Under the pieces are notes generated by a model. It was not told the DNA's origin. It saw nothing but the letters and a program-made list of their open reading frames with translations, and searched no databases. Position numbers and translations under genes: made by a program. 64,000 nt of DNA from Haliovirga abyssi (GTDB lineage Bacteria; Fusobacteriota; Fusobacteriia; Fusobacteriales; Haliovirgaceae): NCBI RefSeq assembly GCF_030295325.1, contig NZ_AP027059.1:1302001-1366000 (forward strand), given 5' to 3'. Positions 51,990 through 62,042 of this stretch are shown here, in pieces. Each line of letters begins with the position of its first letter. Positions within the stretch are counted from its first letter, which is position 1.

Positions 51990-54575
51990 CTATTTTAATC
52001 CATTAAAAAAATCATACTCATCTATTTCATAATCAAAGTCAAAAAATTTACTTCTATTTATATACAGCTGTTCCTCTTTTCTTATTATTGGGACTACATA
52101 AAATCCCCAACTTTCTTCTTCTGATACTATAAAATATCTTATTTCTCCATTTTTCATATTATCTGTATCTTCTTGATTTATATAACCTTTATATTTTTCT
52201 TCTAACTCTTCTACTTTTATTGCTTCTAATCCACTTAAATCATTCTTATAAATATATTGCCTTTTTACTTTCCCTTCTATATCTTTTAAATAAAATTTTA
52301 TCTCTCTTGCTGATATTGGCCTTGATATATATCCTGTTAATTTATCTAATCTTCTTTGACCTTCAAACAATTCTTTTTCTTCTCCTGTAAATGTATGACT
52401 TACTATTGAATATGGTACTACTGGTATATCATTTCTTATTTCCATTACTATTCTTCCGTTCCTTTTATTGTTTATATAATTTATAACTCCTCTTAAACAA
52501 GCTAATTTTAACTCAAATGAATTTTCATTATTCTTCTGTTTGAATTCTATGCTTCGCCCTGGAACAAACTCTTTTATTGCTTCTTTAAATATATCTATCT
52601 TTGATGATTGCCCACTTAATTTTATTATTGAATATTCTGTCAACTCTTTATTCTCATAATATGGTTCTAAAAATTTTCTTATTACTTCATATATATCCCC
52701 TTTTATTAATTTTATTATCTCTTTTACATTAAATATTACTTCAGGAAATTCTTCTATTAATTCTAATCGCTCTTTTCGCGCTACTGATAAATTCCATCTG
52801 TTTAATTGCGTTATCTGCATATCGCTTTCTTTTTCATCTTGTGATATACTTTCAAATTTATTTCTCAATATATTTGTTTTCTGAAAAAAATCCTTCTTCA
52901 TCATTTCTGATAATTCCCATAAAAAATAAAAATTATTCTTAACTTTTTTATATTCATCCAATGTCCTATTCTCGTATTCTCTATATCTTGTAGGTACTAT
53001 ATTTTCCGCTTTTATATACTCATCTTCTAATTTTTCATATACTTTATTTATTCCACAATCATCTATTACTCTAAATATATCTCCTTCTGAATAGCTTATC
53101 AAATCATCTATTGTTAATAATTTTTCTTCTTTATAATAATTCGATAATATTATTTTCATAAATTGCATTATTCTATATGTTATATTATTACCACCAAAAT
53201 TGGTATCTCCATTTTCAAATCCCGTTTTTATTGATACGTTATATGAGATTTCTCCTTCATTTATTCTATAACTACACGATGATAAATCTGTCGTTCCTCC
53301 ACCGCTATCTATTACCAATCCTTTATACTCTTCATCATCATCAAAATTATTTTTGCTTATCTGACTAAATATTGTATTATATAATACCGCCATTCCTTCA
53401 TTTAATGTTTCTTTTTCTTCTATCTCATAATCATATAACAGTTCCTTAAACATTTTTATATATTGATTACTTAATTTTACTGGAGTTGTTAAATGTAAAT
53501 TCTTAAATCTGCATTTAAATTGACTTTCCGCTTCATTTATTACATATTTCAAAAATGAACGAATTATCTCTCCTCTTTTTACTTTTAATATATTTGAATT
53601 TTCATCTTGTATCTCTTCCTCTTTATTATAATTTCCTACCCATCTTTTTATTTCTCTAAATGTTGTCGCCATTGTTATATAATCTTTTGACTTTATTCGC
53701 TTTTGTGCTTCATACCCATACAAATATTCTACTCCATCTGATAATATATTTCGTACATATATCAAACTTGGTACTATTTCTACTATCTTTTCTTTTTCTC
53801 GCGATACATCTTTAAATTTCACAAAATTTATATCGTTTAATTTTATTTGATTATTCAATATCAAATTACTTGGCAAAGATTCTATATAATTCTCATCTAA
53901 ATATACCCCCAATGCTGTATTTGATGTCCCAAAATCTATACATAATACCGAACTTGTTTTCTCTAATTCTCTTATTTCTATTTCTGGAATTATTACATTA
54001 TTATACTCTAAAGCCATCAACGACAATTCATTTTCTTCATTCACTACTTTATATAGATAATCCGAACTCTTCTTATTTAAAAATATTATTTCATAACTCT
54101 TTTTCCATACTTCATTAAATCTAAATAAACTTTTATCTCCTAATAAATAAAATTCATCTTTTCTATTTTCTACTCTTACTAGATTAAATACTCCATATAT
54201 ATATTTATTTTTAGGGTCTACTACTAACGCATTTCCTTCTTCTAATCCGCTACTTTTTATTCTATAATTATCATTTACTGTTACTCCTAATCCTTTATAC
54301 AGTTGTATTTTTGCTGGAACTTCTACGTTTATATCCTTTAATTTTGTTGATTCACATTCCAAAAAATATTCCTGTAATTTAAAATAATTTTCATAACTTA
54401 AATTATTTATAAACAATCTCTCCTCTAATCCTCTGTACCTTAATATTATATTTATCAAGCTTTCTCTATCATTAAATTTCGTATAGCCTTTTACTAGTTT
54501 TTCTCTATTACATATTTTTTGTAATTCATATACTGTCATTTTTATTAATTCTCTTTTTGTATATCTTCCGTTCAT
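51990..54575 (-). CDS. Hsp70/actin-fold ATPase with N-terminal SAP-like motif
   Basis: 861 residues. Residues ~5-50 look like a SAP/Rho-N-type helix pair (YTKRELIKMTVYELQKICNR). The actin/Hsp70 ATPase core starts near residue 210: VLCIDFGTSNTALGVYLDE (phosphate 1), GLVIDSGGGTTDLSSCSYRI (phosphate 2), IIKLSGQSSKIDIFKEAI (adenosine motif). The core has large inserts, and the C-terminal ~150 residues are not a standard substrate-binding domain. I infer an assembly or disassembly chaperone for the locus, perhaps replacing ClpV-type activity, working with the J protein. ATG behind GGAGGCAAATAA. Confidence 0.83.
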   Translation of the reverse strand: MNGRYTKRELIKMTVYELQKICNREKLVKGYTKFNDRESLINIILRYRGLEERLFINNLSYENYFKLQEYFLECESTKLKDINVEVPAKIQLYKGLGVTVNDNYRIKSSGLEEGNALVVDPKNKYIYGVFNLVRVENRKDEFYLLGDKSLFRFNEVWKKSYEIIFLNKKSSDYLYKVVNEENELSLMALEYNNVIIPEIEIRELEKTSSVLCIDFGTSNTALGVYLDENYIESLPSNLILNNQIKLNDINFVKFKDVSREKEKIVEIVPSLIYVRNILSDGVEYLYGYEAQKRIKSKDYITMATTFREIKRWVGNYNKEEEIQDENSNILKVKRGEIIRSFLKYVINEAESQFKCRFKNLHLTTPVKLSNQYIKMFKELLYDYEIEEKETLNEGMAVLYNTIFSQISKNNFDDDEEYKGLVIDSGGGTTDLSSCSYRINEGEISYNVSIKTGFENGDTNFGGNNITYRIMQFMKIILSNYYKEEKLLTIDDLISYSEGDIFRVIDDCGINKVYEKLEDEYIKAENIVPTRYREYENRTLDEYKKVKNNFYFLWELSEMMKKDFFQKTNILRNKFESISQDEKESDMQITQLNRWNLSVARKERLELIEEFPEVIFNVKEIIKLIKGDIYEVIRKFLEPYYENKELTEYSIIKLSGQSSKIDIFKEAIKEFVPGRSIEFKQKNNENSFELKLACLRGVINYINNKRNGRIVMEIRNDIPVVPYSIVSHTFTGEEKELFEGQRRLDKLTGYISRPISAREIKFYLKDIEGKVKRQYIYKNDLSGLEAIKVEELEEKYKGYINQEDTDNMKNGEIRYFIVSEEESWGFYVVPIIRKEEQLYINRSKFFDFDYEIDEYDFFNGLK

Positions 54576-54625
54576 CCTTTATTTGCCTCCATCCTGTCTT
54601 GTTTTCCTTTTCTTTTAACAAAGCC

Positions 54626-55321
54626 TTAATATAATGCTATTCTATCTATTTTTAATGTAGTTTTTTCCTCTATTATTCCAAAGTGATGTTCCCAATACAC
54701 CTCGATTTTTTCTTTTAATGATAAAAATAGTTCTTTTATCAATTCTAATTTATTTTCTTTTTCTTCACTCCATTTACTTCCTATATACAATAAATATCCG
54801 TTTTCTTCCTCTTTTTTATATATTAAGCTATTTGCTATTATATCTCTTACACTTTTCCTAAAAAAATATATATTATCGTAGGAACTGTAATATCTATATA
54901 AATTATACGCTAACTCTTGCATTTCTGACCTCTTTAATTTTTTAAATTTATTCGCTATTTCTTCTCCCCAACGTCCATTTATCAATTCCTCTATTAATAG
55001 ATTTATTAATAACGTTTCGTGATACATTCCACTATCTCTATCTAATTCTCCTAAAAAATAGATACTATAATCTAATATCTCTTCTGTTATTTCTTTTCTT
55101 TCTTGTACCCATTTACTTTCTGGATGTAACATTTCACTAAATATTCCCGCAAATCTATAATATGGATTTACCTCTATTTTTTTATATGGTACTCTATTTA
55201 TATCTTGGTTATTCACTTCTATATATGGCGAATATGTTTTGGCTAATTTAAATTTCACATCTTCATTTTTTATCCCTTTTTTATTATTCTTTATTAAAAT
55301 CTCTCCTATTGTTTTATTCAT
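54626..55321 (-). CDS. unrecognised locus protein (231 aa)
   Basis: A cytosolic, mostly helical, acidic protein: VNPYYRFAGIFSEMLHPESK, EILDYSIYFLGELDRDSGMY, and IIEEKTTLKIDRIALY at the end. No known motif, signal peptide or membrane segment. I start at ATG 55319-55321; a GTG four codons earlier overlaps the upstream gene, and neither has a strong ribosome site. It lies between the 425-residue gene and the Hsp70-like gene in one tight run, so it is probably a structural or assembly component of the same machine. Confidence 0.62.
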   Translation of the reverse strand: MNKTIGEILIKNNKKGIKNEDVKFKLAKTYSPYIEVNNQDINRVPYKKIEVNPYYRFAGIFSEMLHPESKWVQERKEITEEILDYSIYFLGELDRDSGMYHETLLINLLIEELINGRWGEEIANKFKKLKRSEMQELAYNLYRYYSSYDNIYFFRKSVRDIIANSLIYKKEEENGYLLYIGSKWSEEKENKLELIKELFLSLKEKIEVYWEHHFGIIEEKTTLKIDRIALY

Positions 55322-55325
55322 CTCA

Positions 55326-56603
55326 TCACTCACTCACACATATATATTCTGGAAAATATAATCTTACTTCTGACATTAAAAATGCTATTATATCTTCTGT
55401 ATGTTGACTCTCATTTACTTTTTCAAATTCAAATTTTAATATATTGCTTTTTTCATCTCCTCTTATTTCATCTAATATATAGTCATTTTCAACTTCCATA
55501 TCATTTTCCCCTTCTATATACTCTTCTATTCTTACATTTTTTAATTTTATCGCTTTGCTTTCTTCAAATGAATTTATAAATCTATTTATTTCGCCTTTTG
55601 TTCTTATTACTCCTAAACTATCCTTCATATAATACTCCACTACATCTCTCAATTTATTATTTCCATATAAATTTTCCACTAATTTCTCTTTCTTTATTCT
55701 GCTACAATCCCTTATCTCATATGAATCCCATTTTTTTATATCTTCTCTTGTTGCTCTAACCATTAATTTATTCTCATCTCTTGATATGTTTATTATACTT
55801 TTATTATCTCCTGTTAAAATATATCCATTTGTATTAATCCCTTCTAAAGGAACGTCCAATTGATAGCCTATATTATGAGACAACTTTATTGGAAATCCTT
55901 GCGATCTAATTTCTGTTTTGCACACATTCCATACACATATATATCCTTCTTTTTTTAATCCTTCATATTCTTCTAAATTATATGTTAATCTTTCTATTTC
56001 TGCATCTTCTGGTATTTCATCTAAATACCCTTCTACTTTCACATAAAAAAATCTCTTGCTGTATGGATTTATTATTGTTTTCCATTTAGTTCCGCTTAAT
56101 ATAAATCCTTCATATAATTCTTTTTCTTCCTCTTTATATTTTCTATTTTGTTCTAGTTTTATTTTTACTCTGTAACTTTCACCATTTACATTATGTATTT
56201 CTCCTATAAACTCTTTTTCACACACTTTTTTTATTTCATGAAATTTTAAATCAATATATATTTGTCCTATTACAAACTTCTCTTTTCTTTTTATATAATC
56301 ACTTAATAATTTTAATGGTAATATATTTTCCGATAAATCTTCTGCTAATATCGGAATTAATATATCATCATACAATGTCAACTCTTCTTTTTTTAATATT
56401 GTACAATATATATCATATCCCCAATTTTTATTTTCTACACCTTTTAATACTCTTTCCATTAGATTTTCATTAAATTTCATTTGTTCTACCATTAATTCTT
56501 TAAAATAATTTCCTAATAACGACTTAAATATTTCTTGGTCACTTATACTTGTCATCTCTTTTATTCTATTTTCTGCTCTTTCTTTCATCTCTTTTATATC
56601 CAT
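55326..56603 (-). CDS. unrecognised locus protein, putative baseplate component (425 aa)
   Basis: 425 residues, cytosolic, helical at the N-terminus then beta-rich (ILSGTKWKTIINPYSKRFFY, EIRSQGFPIKLSHNIGYQLD), with a distinctive C-terminal end DIIAFLMSEVRLYFPEYICV. I do not recognise the family. It directly follows the VgrG-like gene (17-base gap), the position where type VI and phage tail loci encode baseplate wedge or spike-associated proteins. It could equally be an effector-loading adaptor. ATG behind AGAGGGAAAACA. Confidence 0.62.
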   Translation of the reverse strand: MDIKEMKERAENRIKEMTSISDQEIFKSLLGNYFKELMVEQMKFNENLMERVLKGVENKNWGYDIYCTILKKEELTLYDDILIPILAEDLSENILPLKLLSDYIKRKEKFVIGQIYIDLKFHEIKKVCEKEFIGEIHNVNGESYRVKIKLEQNRKYKEEEKELYEGFILSGTKWKTIINPYSKRFFYVKVEGYLDEIPEDAEIERLTYNLEEYEGLKKEGYICVWNVCKTEIRSQGFPIKLSHNIGYQLDVPLEGINTNGYILTGDNKSIINISRDENKLMVRATREDIKKWDSYEIRDCSRIKKEKLVENLYGNNKLRDVVEYYMKDSLGVIRTKGEINRFINSFEESKAIKLKNVRIEEYIEGENDMEVENDYILDEIRGDEKSNILKFEFEKVNESQHTEDIIAFLMSEVRLYFPEYICVSE

Positions 56604-56620
56604 TGTTTTCCCTCTGCTTT

Positions 56621-59600
56621 CTATCCTAAATTTATCTTTCCATTTCCTATTTCTATTCCTACTCCACCATTATTTAAACTTAATTTCCCATCTGCCATTG
56701 TTACTGTACTTTCCCCACTTGTTATATCTACTTTTTTTTCATCCATTACTATTTGTCTATCTTTATTCTTTATCTCTATTTTTCCACCTTTTAAAACTAC
56801 CTCTTTTTCTCCTTTTTTCAAATTTACACTCTCTTCTGTTATTTCTACATAACTTTCATCATCTTTTCCTGTTATCTTTATTGATTTTGAATCAAATCTG
56901 ATCTCTTTTCCAAAACTTGTTCTGATTACTTTTATATCTGGGTCATTATCGATATCTTCAGTTTTACTACTTACATTTCTTATACTTACTTCTCCTGCTT
57001 CATCTCCAAAATGCACTTCTACTAATGTATCCTCTTCCGGTGTAAAATATGTACCTGTATACATTCTTTCTATTGGATAATAGTAACTCTTACTTTCGTC
57101 ATATTCGTTTTCCATTTCTGTATATTCTATTTGTGCTTTATGTTGTTTTGAGACTTTTTTTATTGTCCCTTTTAATGTTAGTCCTGTTATACTTTCTTCT
57201 CGTTTTACTTTTCCTATATTAAATTCATCTCGTCTTACAAAGACTAAATCTGATTTTAATACTGCGTCTTCTTTGTATATCCTGTTTTTTATTAATAATA
57301 ATGAATCTTGTTTCCCTGTATTTACATCAATATTCAGATTATATGGATTACCTATTGAAAATAGTTCTTCTCCTTTTATTTGAGGATATCCTTTTAATTT
57401 GTAGCTATTTTCTATTGCTCCTTTTTTCATCTTTCTACTTAATAATAAATTTTTATTATCTATTGTTTTTTGGCTACTTCCAAATTCTCCTATTGCTATT
57501 CCTGCTACTGTTTTTGGATTTTTACCTTTACTATCATCTACTATTATTAAATCGCTTTCTCTTCTTAATATTCTCTTTAAAAAATCCCAATCACTTTCTT
57601 TATATTGCACTTCTACTGGGTTTAATTCTGTTATTAATTCTTGTTTGTCTATATGACTATTAAATCCAAATGAGTATTTATTTTGATAAGTTTCATTTAA
57701 TTTGCTTATTACATCTTCATATTTTGTGCCAAGATTATGATATACTCTGTTTCTTTTTTCTTTTTCTAATTCTTTGCTTAATGAATAACTTTTTATTTTT
57801 ACCTTACAACTATTTTGCTCTATTTCCATAGAATGTTCATAAATTAATCCTCTAAATATAGGCTTATTATCATCTCCGTATAATATTTCTATCCCTTGTG
57901 TTTCTACATTTAGAAATCTAGTTACTTCATCTGTATCTTCTCCTGCTATTATTCCTTCTATTTCTGCTACTGTGTGTTCATTTACTTCTTTTATTATTTC
58001 TAAATTTAATAAATTAACATATTTTATACCTTTTATTTTTACTTGATAATCCATAAATCCTTTGCCTAAATCTTCTTTTTTCTCTTTTGGTTTTTCTACT
58101 AAATCTATTCCTAAGTATCCTTCCATATAGTTGCTTATTGTTAAATAATCATCTAAATTATCTCCATAATAATAACGTAAATTACGGTCTATTAAAATAA
58201 TGTTATCTCCATAATATTTGCAGCCTGTATCTCTATTTATTTTATCTTTTACTAGACTTTCTTCTTTATCTTTTCCTTTATATGTTCCACTTATATCTTT
58301 TCCATCTGCTGTTACTTTGGAATTTTTTCCTATATTACGAATGTTATAATACTTATCTTTATATCCCAAACTTGAATACAGCTCATAATCATTATTTGGT
58401 TTCTCTCTTTCTATATTTAAAAGATACTTTGAGGGTTCTATTATTTTTAGTGTTATCTCTTTCTCCTTAGTATCTATTCCTAATTTTTCATTATAAATTA
58501 TTACTTTCTTTTCATCTTCTTCAAAGCCTAATTTTAATTTTACTTCTCCTTTTTTCATCTCTAATCCTACTAGATCCTTTAATTTATAGCTTTCTATATC
58601 TTTAATTATATTTTCACTATGTTTTGTATTTTTTATATATTCTTCTATTTTTTCTTTATTACCTTTATCTAATTTCGTTAACGAATTTACAAATCCTCTC
58701 CATCCAGCTATCTCTTCATATGTGTTATAAAATAACTCGTTTTTTATTTCTTCATTGTTGTCTATTCCTAATTTTTCTAATATATATTTAATCGCTGAAC
58801 CTAAATAATCTTTATTTAACATACTTGTTATATCTTCCTGTTCTGTTCTTCTATAAACAGTCTTTTCCAGTTTACTCACATCATCTAATTTTATATGTGG
58901 ATAAAACATTGTTAATCCGTGATAAGCTCCTGCATCTAAATGGTTCTTTTTAATTGCTTTCAATGTTGCAACTAACTCTTTTTTTTGCAATCCTATATTA
59001 TTATCTACTAATCCATTATCTACTAATACACATTCTCCAATATGTTTTAACATTGTTCCTGTCAAATCTCTTGATATTGAATAAGTTACCATTGATAAAT
59101 TTAAACCCTTTTTTTTATATGAATTTATAAACTCCATCTTTCGTTTTGCTATTTCTAAGGTGAATTTACTATCAATATGTTTTTTGATTTTTTCCCATAT
59201 CTCATTAATCTCATTACTTGTTATTTCTTCTTCGTAAAAATTATTTATAAACTCTTTTTCCTCTTTTTTTACTCCTATTTGAAATTTTATTTCCCAATTC
59301 TTAGATATTGGAATGCTAAATATCTCTATTTCTCCCTTTTTTTGAGCTTTTAATTTTCTCATTTCATAATTTAATAATACTTGAAATATACTATGTTTTA
59401 TTATCCCTTCAAAAGAATTATCTGAATTTATATCATAACTCGATATATTCCTTTTTCTATTACTTTCATTAACCATTTTATGCAACTGCTGATTAGCTAA
59501 CTTAAGTGAATCATTTTGTTTATTTTCATTAAATAGTTCATCTAAATATTTATCAGTTATTTTTATTATTTCTCCTTTTTTTTCCTCTTCTAATATATTA

Positions 59601-60385
59601 GAGTTAACTAAACTTTTTCTTATTTCATCTTCTATTTCTTTTAAATGTGTTACATCCAGTATAAAATCTTTTACTCCTTGTGCTCCACCTAAAAATTCAT
59701 TTCCGCTAAACTTTAAAAAATCTTTTATCCCTACTCCATTCCAAGCTACTCCTCTTTTTACTCCTTCCATTACTGATACATATTGAGCTAAGCCGCCTCC
59801 TAAACTGTGTCCTGTTACGGAGATTGTTTTGTCTTTATAATCATCATTATTTACTATATCCTTATAAAAATCTACGGCTAATTTAAATTGTATTCCAGGT
59901 ATTCCTGCTACTATCTTTCCATTTGTTAAATAATGTTCCATTATAAAATCTCTATCTCCTAAATCTATTAAACCAAAGAAAATTTTAAAATCTTTATGAC
60001 TATCATATTTTCCATTCTCTCCATCTGTACCTCTGTATGCTATTACTATTTCATCATCTTTTTCAAATGCTGCTGCATAAAATTGTTTATATTGTAATTC
60101 TATATTTTTAAATTCCTTACTCCCTTCCTTTTTTCCGCCAAAACTAGATTCATATTCTTCCTTATATTTATTTTTATATTCATCTAAATTAAATCCTTCT
60201 AATAGTTTCCAATCTTCCATTCTTTCACTAAAATAATTCCATCTTTGTTGACGTTCTGAATTATTAAACTCTTTTTTTAATAAAATATCTTTTAATGGAT
60301 TATTATTATCCTTTTTTTCATACCTTTCATATGCTAAATCTGCCAATACTAAAAATTCTAAATCTTTTACATTTCCTCTTTCCAT
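56621..60385 (-). CDS. class 3 lipase fused to a VgrG-like spike protein
   Basis: 1,254 residues. Residues 1-230 are a lipase class 3 domain: DEIVIAYRGTDGENGKYDS and the nucleophile elbow VTGHSLGGGLAQYVS (Ser194); a His in GAYHGLTMFYPHI (~470) may complete the triad. Residues ~240-770 are a long helical and beta region. Residues ~775-1070 resemble gp27/late-control protein D (NVETQGIEILYGDDNKPIFR, YKESDWDFLKRILRRESDLI). An OB domain spans ~1073-1145 (YTGTYFTPEEDTLVEVHFGD), then a repetitive beta-helix needle to the end. Effector domains of evolved VgrG are normally C-terminal; here the toxin-like domain is N-terminal. It likely cleaves lipids in target cells. Confidence 0.88.
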   Translation of the reverse strand: MERGNVKDLEFLVLADLAYERYEKKDNNNPLKDILLKKEFNNSERQQRWNYFSERMEDWKLLEGFNLDEYKNKYKEEYESSFGGKKEGSKEFKNIELQYKQFYAAAFEKDDEIVIAYRGTDGENGKYDSHKDFKIFFGLIDLGDRDFIMEHYLTNGKIVAGIPGIQFKLAVDFYKDIVNNDDYKDKTISVTGHSLGGGLAQYVSVMEGVKRGVAWNGVGIKDFLKFSGNEFLGGAQGVKDFILDVTHLKEIEDEIRKSLVNSNILEEEKKGEIIKITDKYLDELFNENKQNDSLKLANQQLHKMVNESNRKRNISSYDINSDNSFEGIIKHSIFQVLLNYEMRKLKAQKKGEIEIFSIPISKNWEIKFQIGVKKEEKEFINNFYEEEITSNEINEIWEKIKKHIDSKFTLEIAKRKMEFINSYKKKGLNLSMVTYSISRDLTGTMLKHIGECVLVDNGLVDNNIGLQKKELVATLKAIKKNHLDAGAYHGLTMFYPHIKLDDVSKLEKTVYRRTEQEDITSMLNKDYLGSAIKYILEKLGIDNNEEIKNELFYNTYEEIAGWRGFVNSLTKLDKGNKEKIEEYIKNTKHSENIIKDIESYKLKDLVGLEMKKGEVKLKLGFEEDEKKVIIYNEKLGIDTKEKEITLKIIEPSKYLLNIEREKPNNDYELYSSLGYKDKYYNIRNIGKNSKVTADGKDISGTYKGKDKEESLVKDKINRDTGCKYYGDNIILIDRNLRYYYGDNLDDYLTISNYMEGYLGIDLVEKPKEKKEDLGKGFMDYQVKIKGIKYVNLLNLEIIKEVNEHTVAEIEGIIAGEDTDEVTRFLNVETQGIEILYGDDNKPIFRGLIYEHSMEIEQNSCKVKIKSYSLSKELEKEKRNRVYHNLGTKYEDVISKLNETYQNKYSFGFNSHIDKQELITELNPVEVQYKESDWDFLKRILRRESDLIIVDDSKGKNPKTVAGIAIGEFGSSQKTIDNKNLLLSRKMKKGAIENSYKLKGYPQIKGEELFSIGNPYNLNIDVNTGKQDSLLLIKNRIYKEDAVLKSDLVFVRRDEFNIGKVKREESITGLTLKGTIKKVSKQHKAQIEYTEMENEYDESKSYYYPIERMYTGTYFTPEEDTLVEVHFGDEAGEVSIRNVSSKTEDIDNDPDIKVIRTSFGKEIRFDSKSIKITGKDDESYVEITEESVNLKKGEKEVVLKGGKIEIKNKDRQIVMDEKKVDITSGESTVTMADGKLSLNNGGVGIEIGNGKINLG

Positions 60386-60405
60386 TTTTATTCACTCTCC
60401 TATTT

Positions 60406-61245
60406 TTATTTTTGATAATATTTTTTCATTACAGTAAATTGTTTCTTCATATCATCTAAACTTTTTATTTGGTAATATTCTTTTTCTTCTACCCATATAG
60501 AATATTTTTGTTTTCTTCTATACTTAAAAACATCAAATTCACTTATTCCTCTTGAAAACCAATTACTTACTTTCAATATATGGTCTATATCTTTATCTCT
60601 AAAAAATTCTTTATCATATATTTTTATTCTTATACTTGCCCATTCTAAATTTTGACTCTTTAAATACTTAAACAGTTCCCATACCTCTTTTATAAAAGCT
60701 TCTTTCTTCGCCTCAGTACTTGTTACATCTTCAAATATTAGTATCTGTATATTTACATGCATTTTATTTGAAATATTATTAAAAAAGAAATCAAATTTTT
60801 TCCTTTTTAAAATTTTTAGACTATCTCTTTTTTCATCATAAATATGTATTCCCATATTTCCCCAAAAATAAAGTTTTTTTTCTTTAAATATTTTTTTTAT
60901 TATTGGTCTATAATATATTGTTGTTAAATTGGCTTCTTTTATCGAAGGATAATTCTCTATAACTCTCTCTTTCGGATCTTTTTTTACATATGCCACAAAT
61001 GTTTCATCATCTATATTATTCTCTAACGGATATACCTCCAGCTTCCATTTATCTCTTCTTTTATCATATCGAATCCTCCTTATCTCAAATTTTTCATCAT
61101 ATCTTCCTTCTAATTCATTCATTACTAATGCTCTTATTCTTGTTTCCTCTAATGCTAATTTTTTCTTACTGTTTGTTATATCAATACTTTTACAACCTAA
61201 TATCCCTAATATTAATATCAAAAATATTATTATTTTCCTTTTCAT
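60406..61245 (-). CDS. lipoprotein partner of the lipase-VgrG protein (putative immunity)
   Basis: 279 residues. A type II signal peptide with lipobox LGILGC (Cys ~18) predicts a lipoprotein in the periplasm. The mature part is alpha/beta with FEIRRIRYDKRRDKWKLEVY early and KEAFIKEVWELFKYLKSQNL late. It sits 21 bases upstream of the lipase-VgrG gene, and near-identical lipoprotein-lipase pairs repeat upstream. A periplasmic lipoprotein beside a lipase effector is the usual arrangement of type VI lipase immunity (compare Tli proteins); assigned here by context only. ATG behind AAAAGGAGATGAGAAG. Confidence 0.78.
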   Translation of the reverse strand: MKRKIIIFLILILGILGCKSIDITNSKKKLALEETRIRALVMNELEGRYDEKFEIRRIRYDKRRDKWKLEVYPLENNIDDETFVAYVKKDPKERVIENYPSIKEANLTTIYYRPIIKKIFKEKKLYFWGNMGIHIYDEKRDSLKILKRKKFDFFFNNISNKMHVNIQILIFEDVTSTEAKKEAFIKEVWELFKYLKSQNLEWASIRIKIYDKEFFRDKDIDHILKVSNWFSRGISEFDVFKYRRKQKYSIWVEEKEYYQIKSLDDMKKQFTVMKKYYQK

Positions 61246-61320
61246 CTTCTCATCTCCTTTTTTATTTTTTTCTATATATAATTTTAAAACTTAATTCTAA
61301 TATTAAATTTTTTTAATACC

Positions 61321-62022
61321 TTAATTAATTTTTAAAAAATCTTTTATCCCTACTCCATTCCAAGCTACTCCTCGTTTTACTCCTTCCATTACTGATACAT
61401 ATTGAGCTAAGCCGCCTCCTAAACTGTGTCCTGTTACGGAGATTGTTTTATCTTTATAGTCATCATTATTTACTATATCCTTATAAAAATCTACAGCTAA
61501 TTTAAATTGTATTCCAGGTATTCCTGCTACTATCTTTCCATTTGTTAAATAATGTTCCATTATAAAATCTCTATCTCCCAAATCTATTAAACCAAAGAAG
61601 ATTTTAAAATCTTTATGACTATCATATTTCCCATTCTCTCCATCTGTACCTCTGTATGCTATTACTATTTCATCATCTTTTTCAAATGCTGCTGCATAAA
61701 ATTGTTTATATTGTAATTCTATATTTTTAAATTCCTTACTCCCTTCCTTTTTTTCGCCAAAACTAGATTCATATTCTTCTTTATATTTATTTTTATATTC
61801 ATCTAAATCAAATCCTTCTAATAGTTTCCAACCTTCCATTCTTTCACTAAAATAATTCCATCTTTGTTGACGTTCTGATTTGCCTGTTTCTGTTGTGTCA
61901 TTAAAATGGTGAATTGATAAAACTTCTTTTAATGGTCTTATGTCTTTTATTTTTTCATATCTTTCATATGCTAAATCTGCCAACACTAAAAATTCTAAAT
62001 CTTTTACATTTTCTCTTTCCAT
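61321..62022 (-). CDS. orphan lipase N-terminal module, copy 1
   Basis: 233 residues, nearly identical to residues 1-225 of the lipase-VgrG protein (MERENVKDLEFLVLADLAYE, IAYRGTDGEN, VTGHSLGGGLAQ) and stopping exactly after GVGIKDFLK with IN-stop, where the full protein continues FSGNEFLGG. Only ~33 residues follow the nucleophile Ser, so the Asp and His of the triad are missing and it should not be an active lipase alone. Residues ~24-50 differ (KIKDIRPLKEVLSIHHFNDT). ATG behind AGGAGAGTGAATAGAA. It forms a pair with the lipoprotein gene upstream. Confidence 0.85.
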   Translation of the reverse strand: MERENVKDLEFLVLADLAYERYEKIKDIRPLKEVLSIHHFNDTTETGKSERQQRWNYFSERMEGWKLLEGFDLDEYKNKYKEEYESSFGEKKEGSKEFKNIELQYKQFYAAAFEKDDEIVIAYRGTDGENGKYDSHKDFKIFFGLIDLGDRDFIMEHYLTNGKIVAGIPGIQFKLAVDFYKDIVNNDDYKDKTISVTGHSLGGGLAQYVSVMEGVKRGVAWNGVGIKDFLKIN

Positions 62023-62042
62023 TTCTATTCACTCTCCTATTT

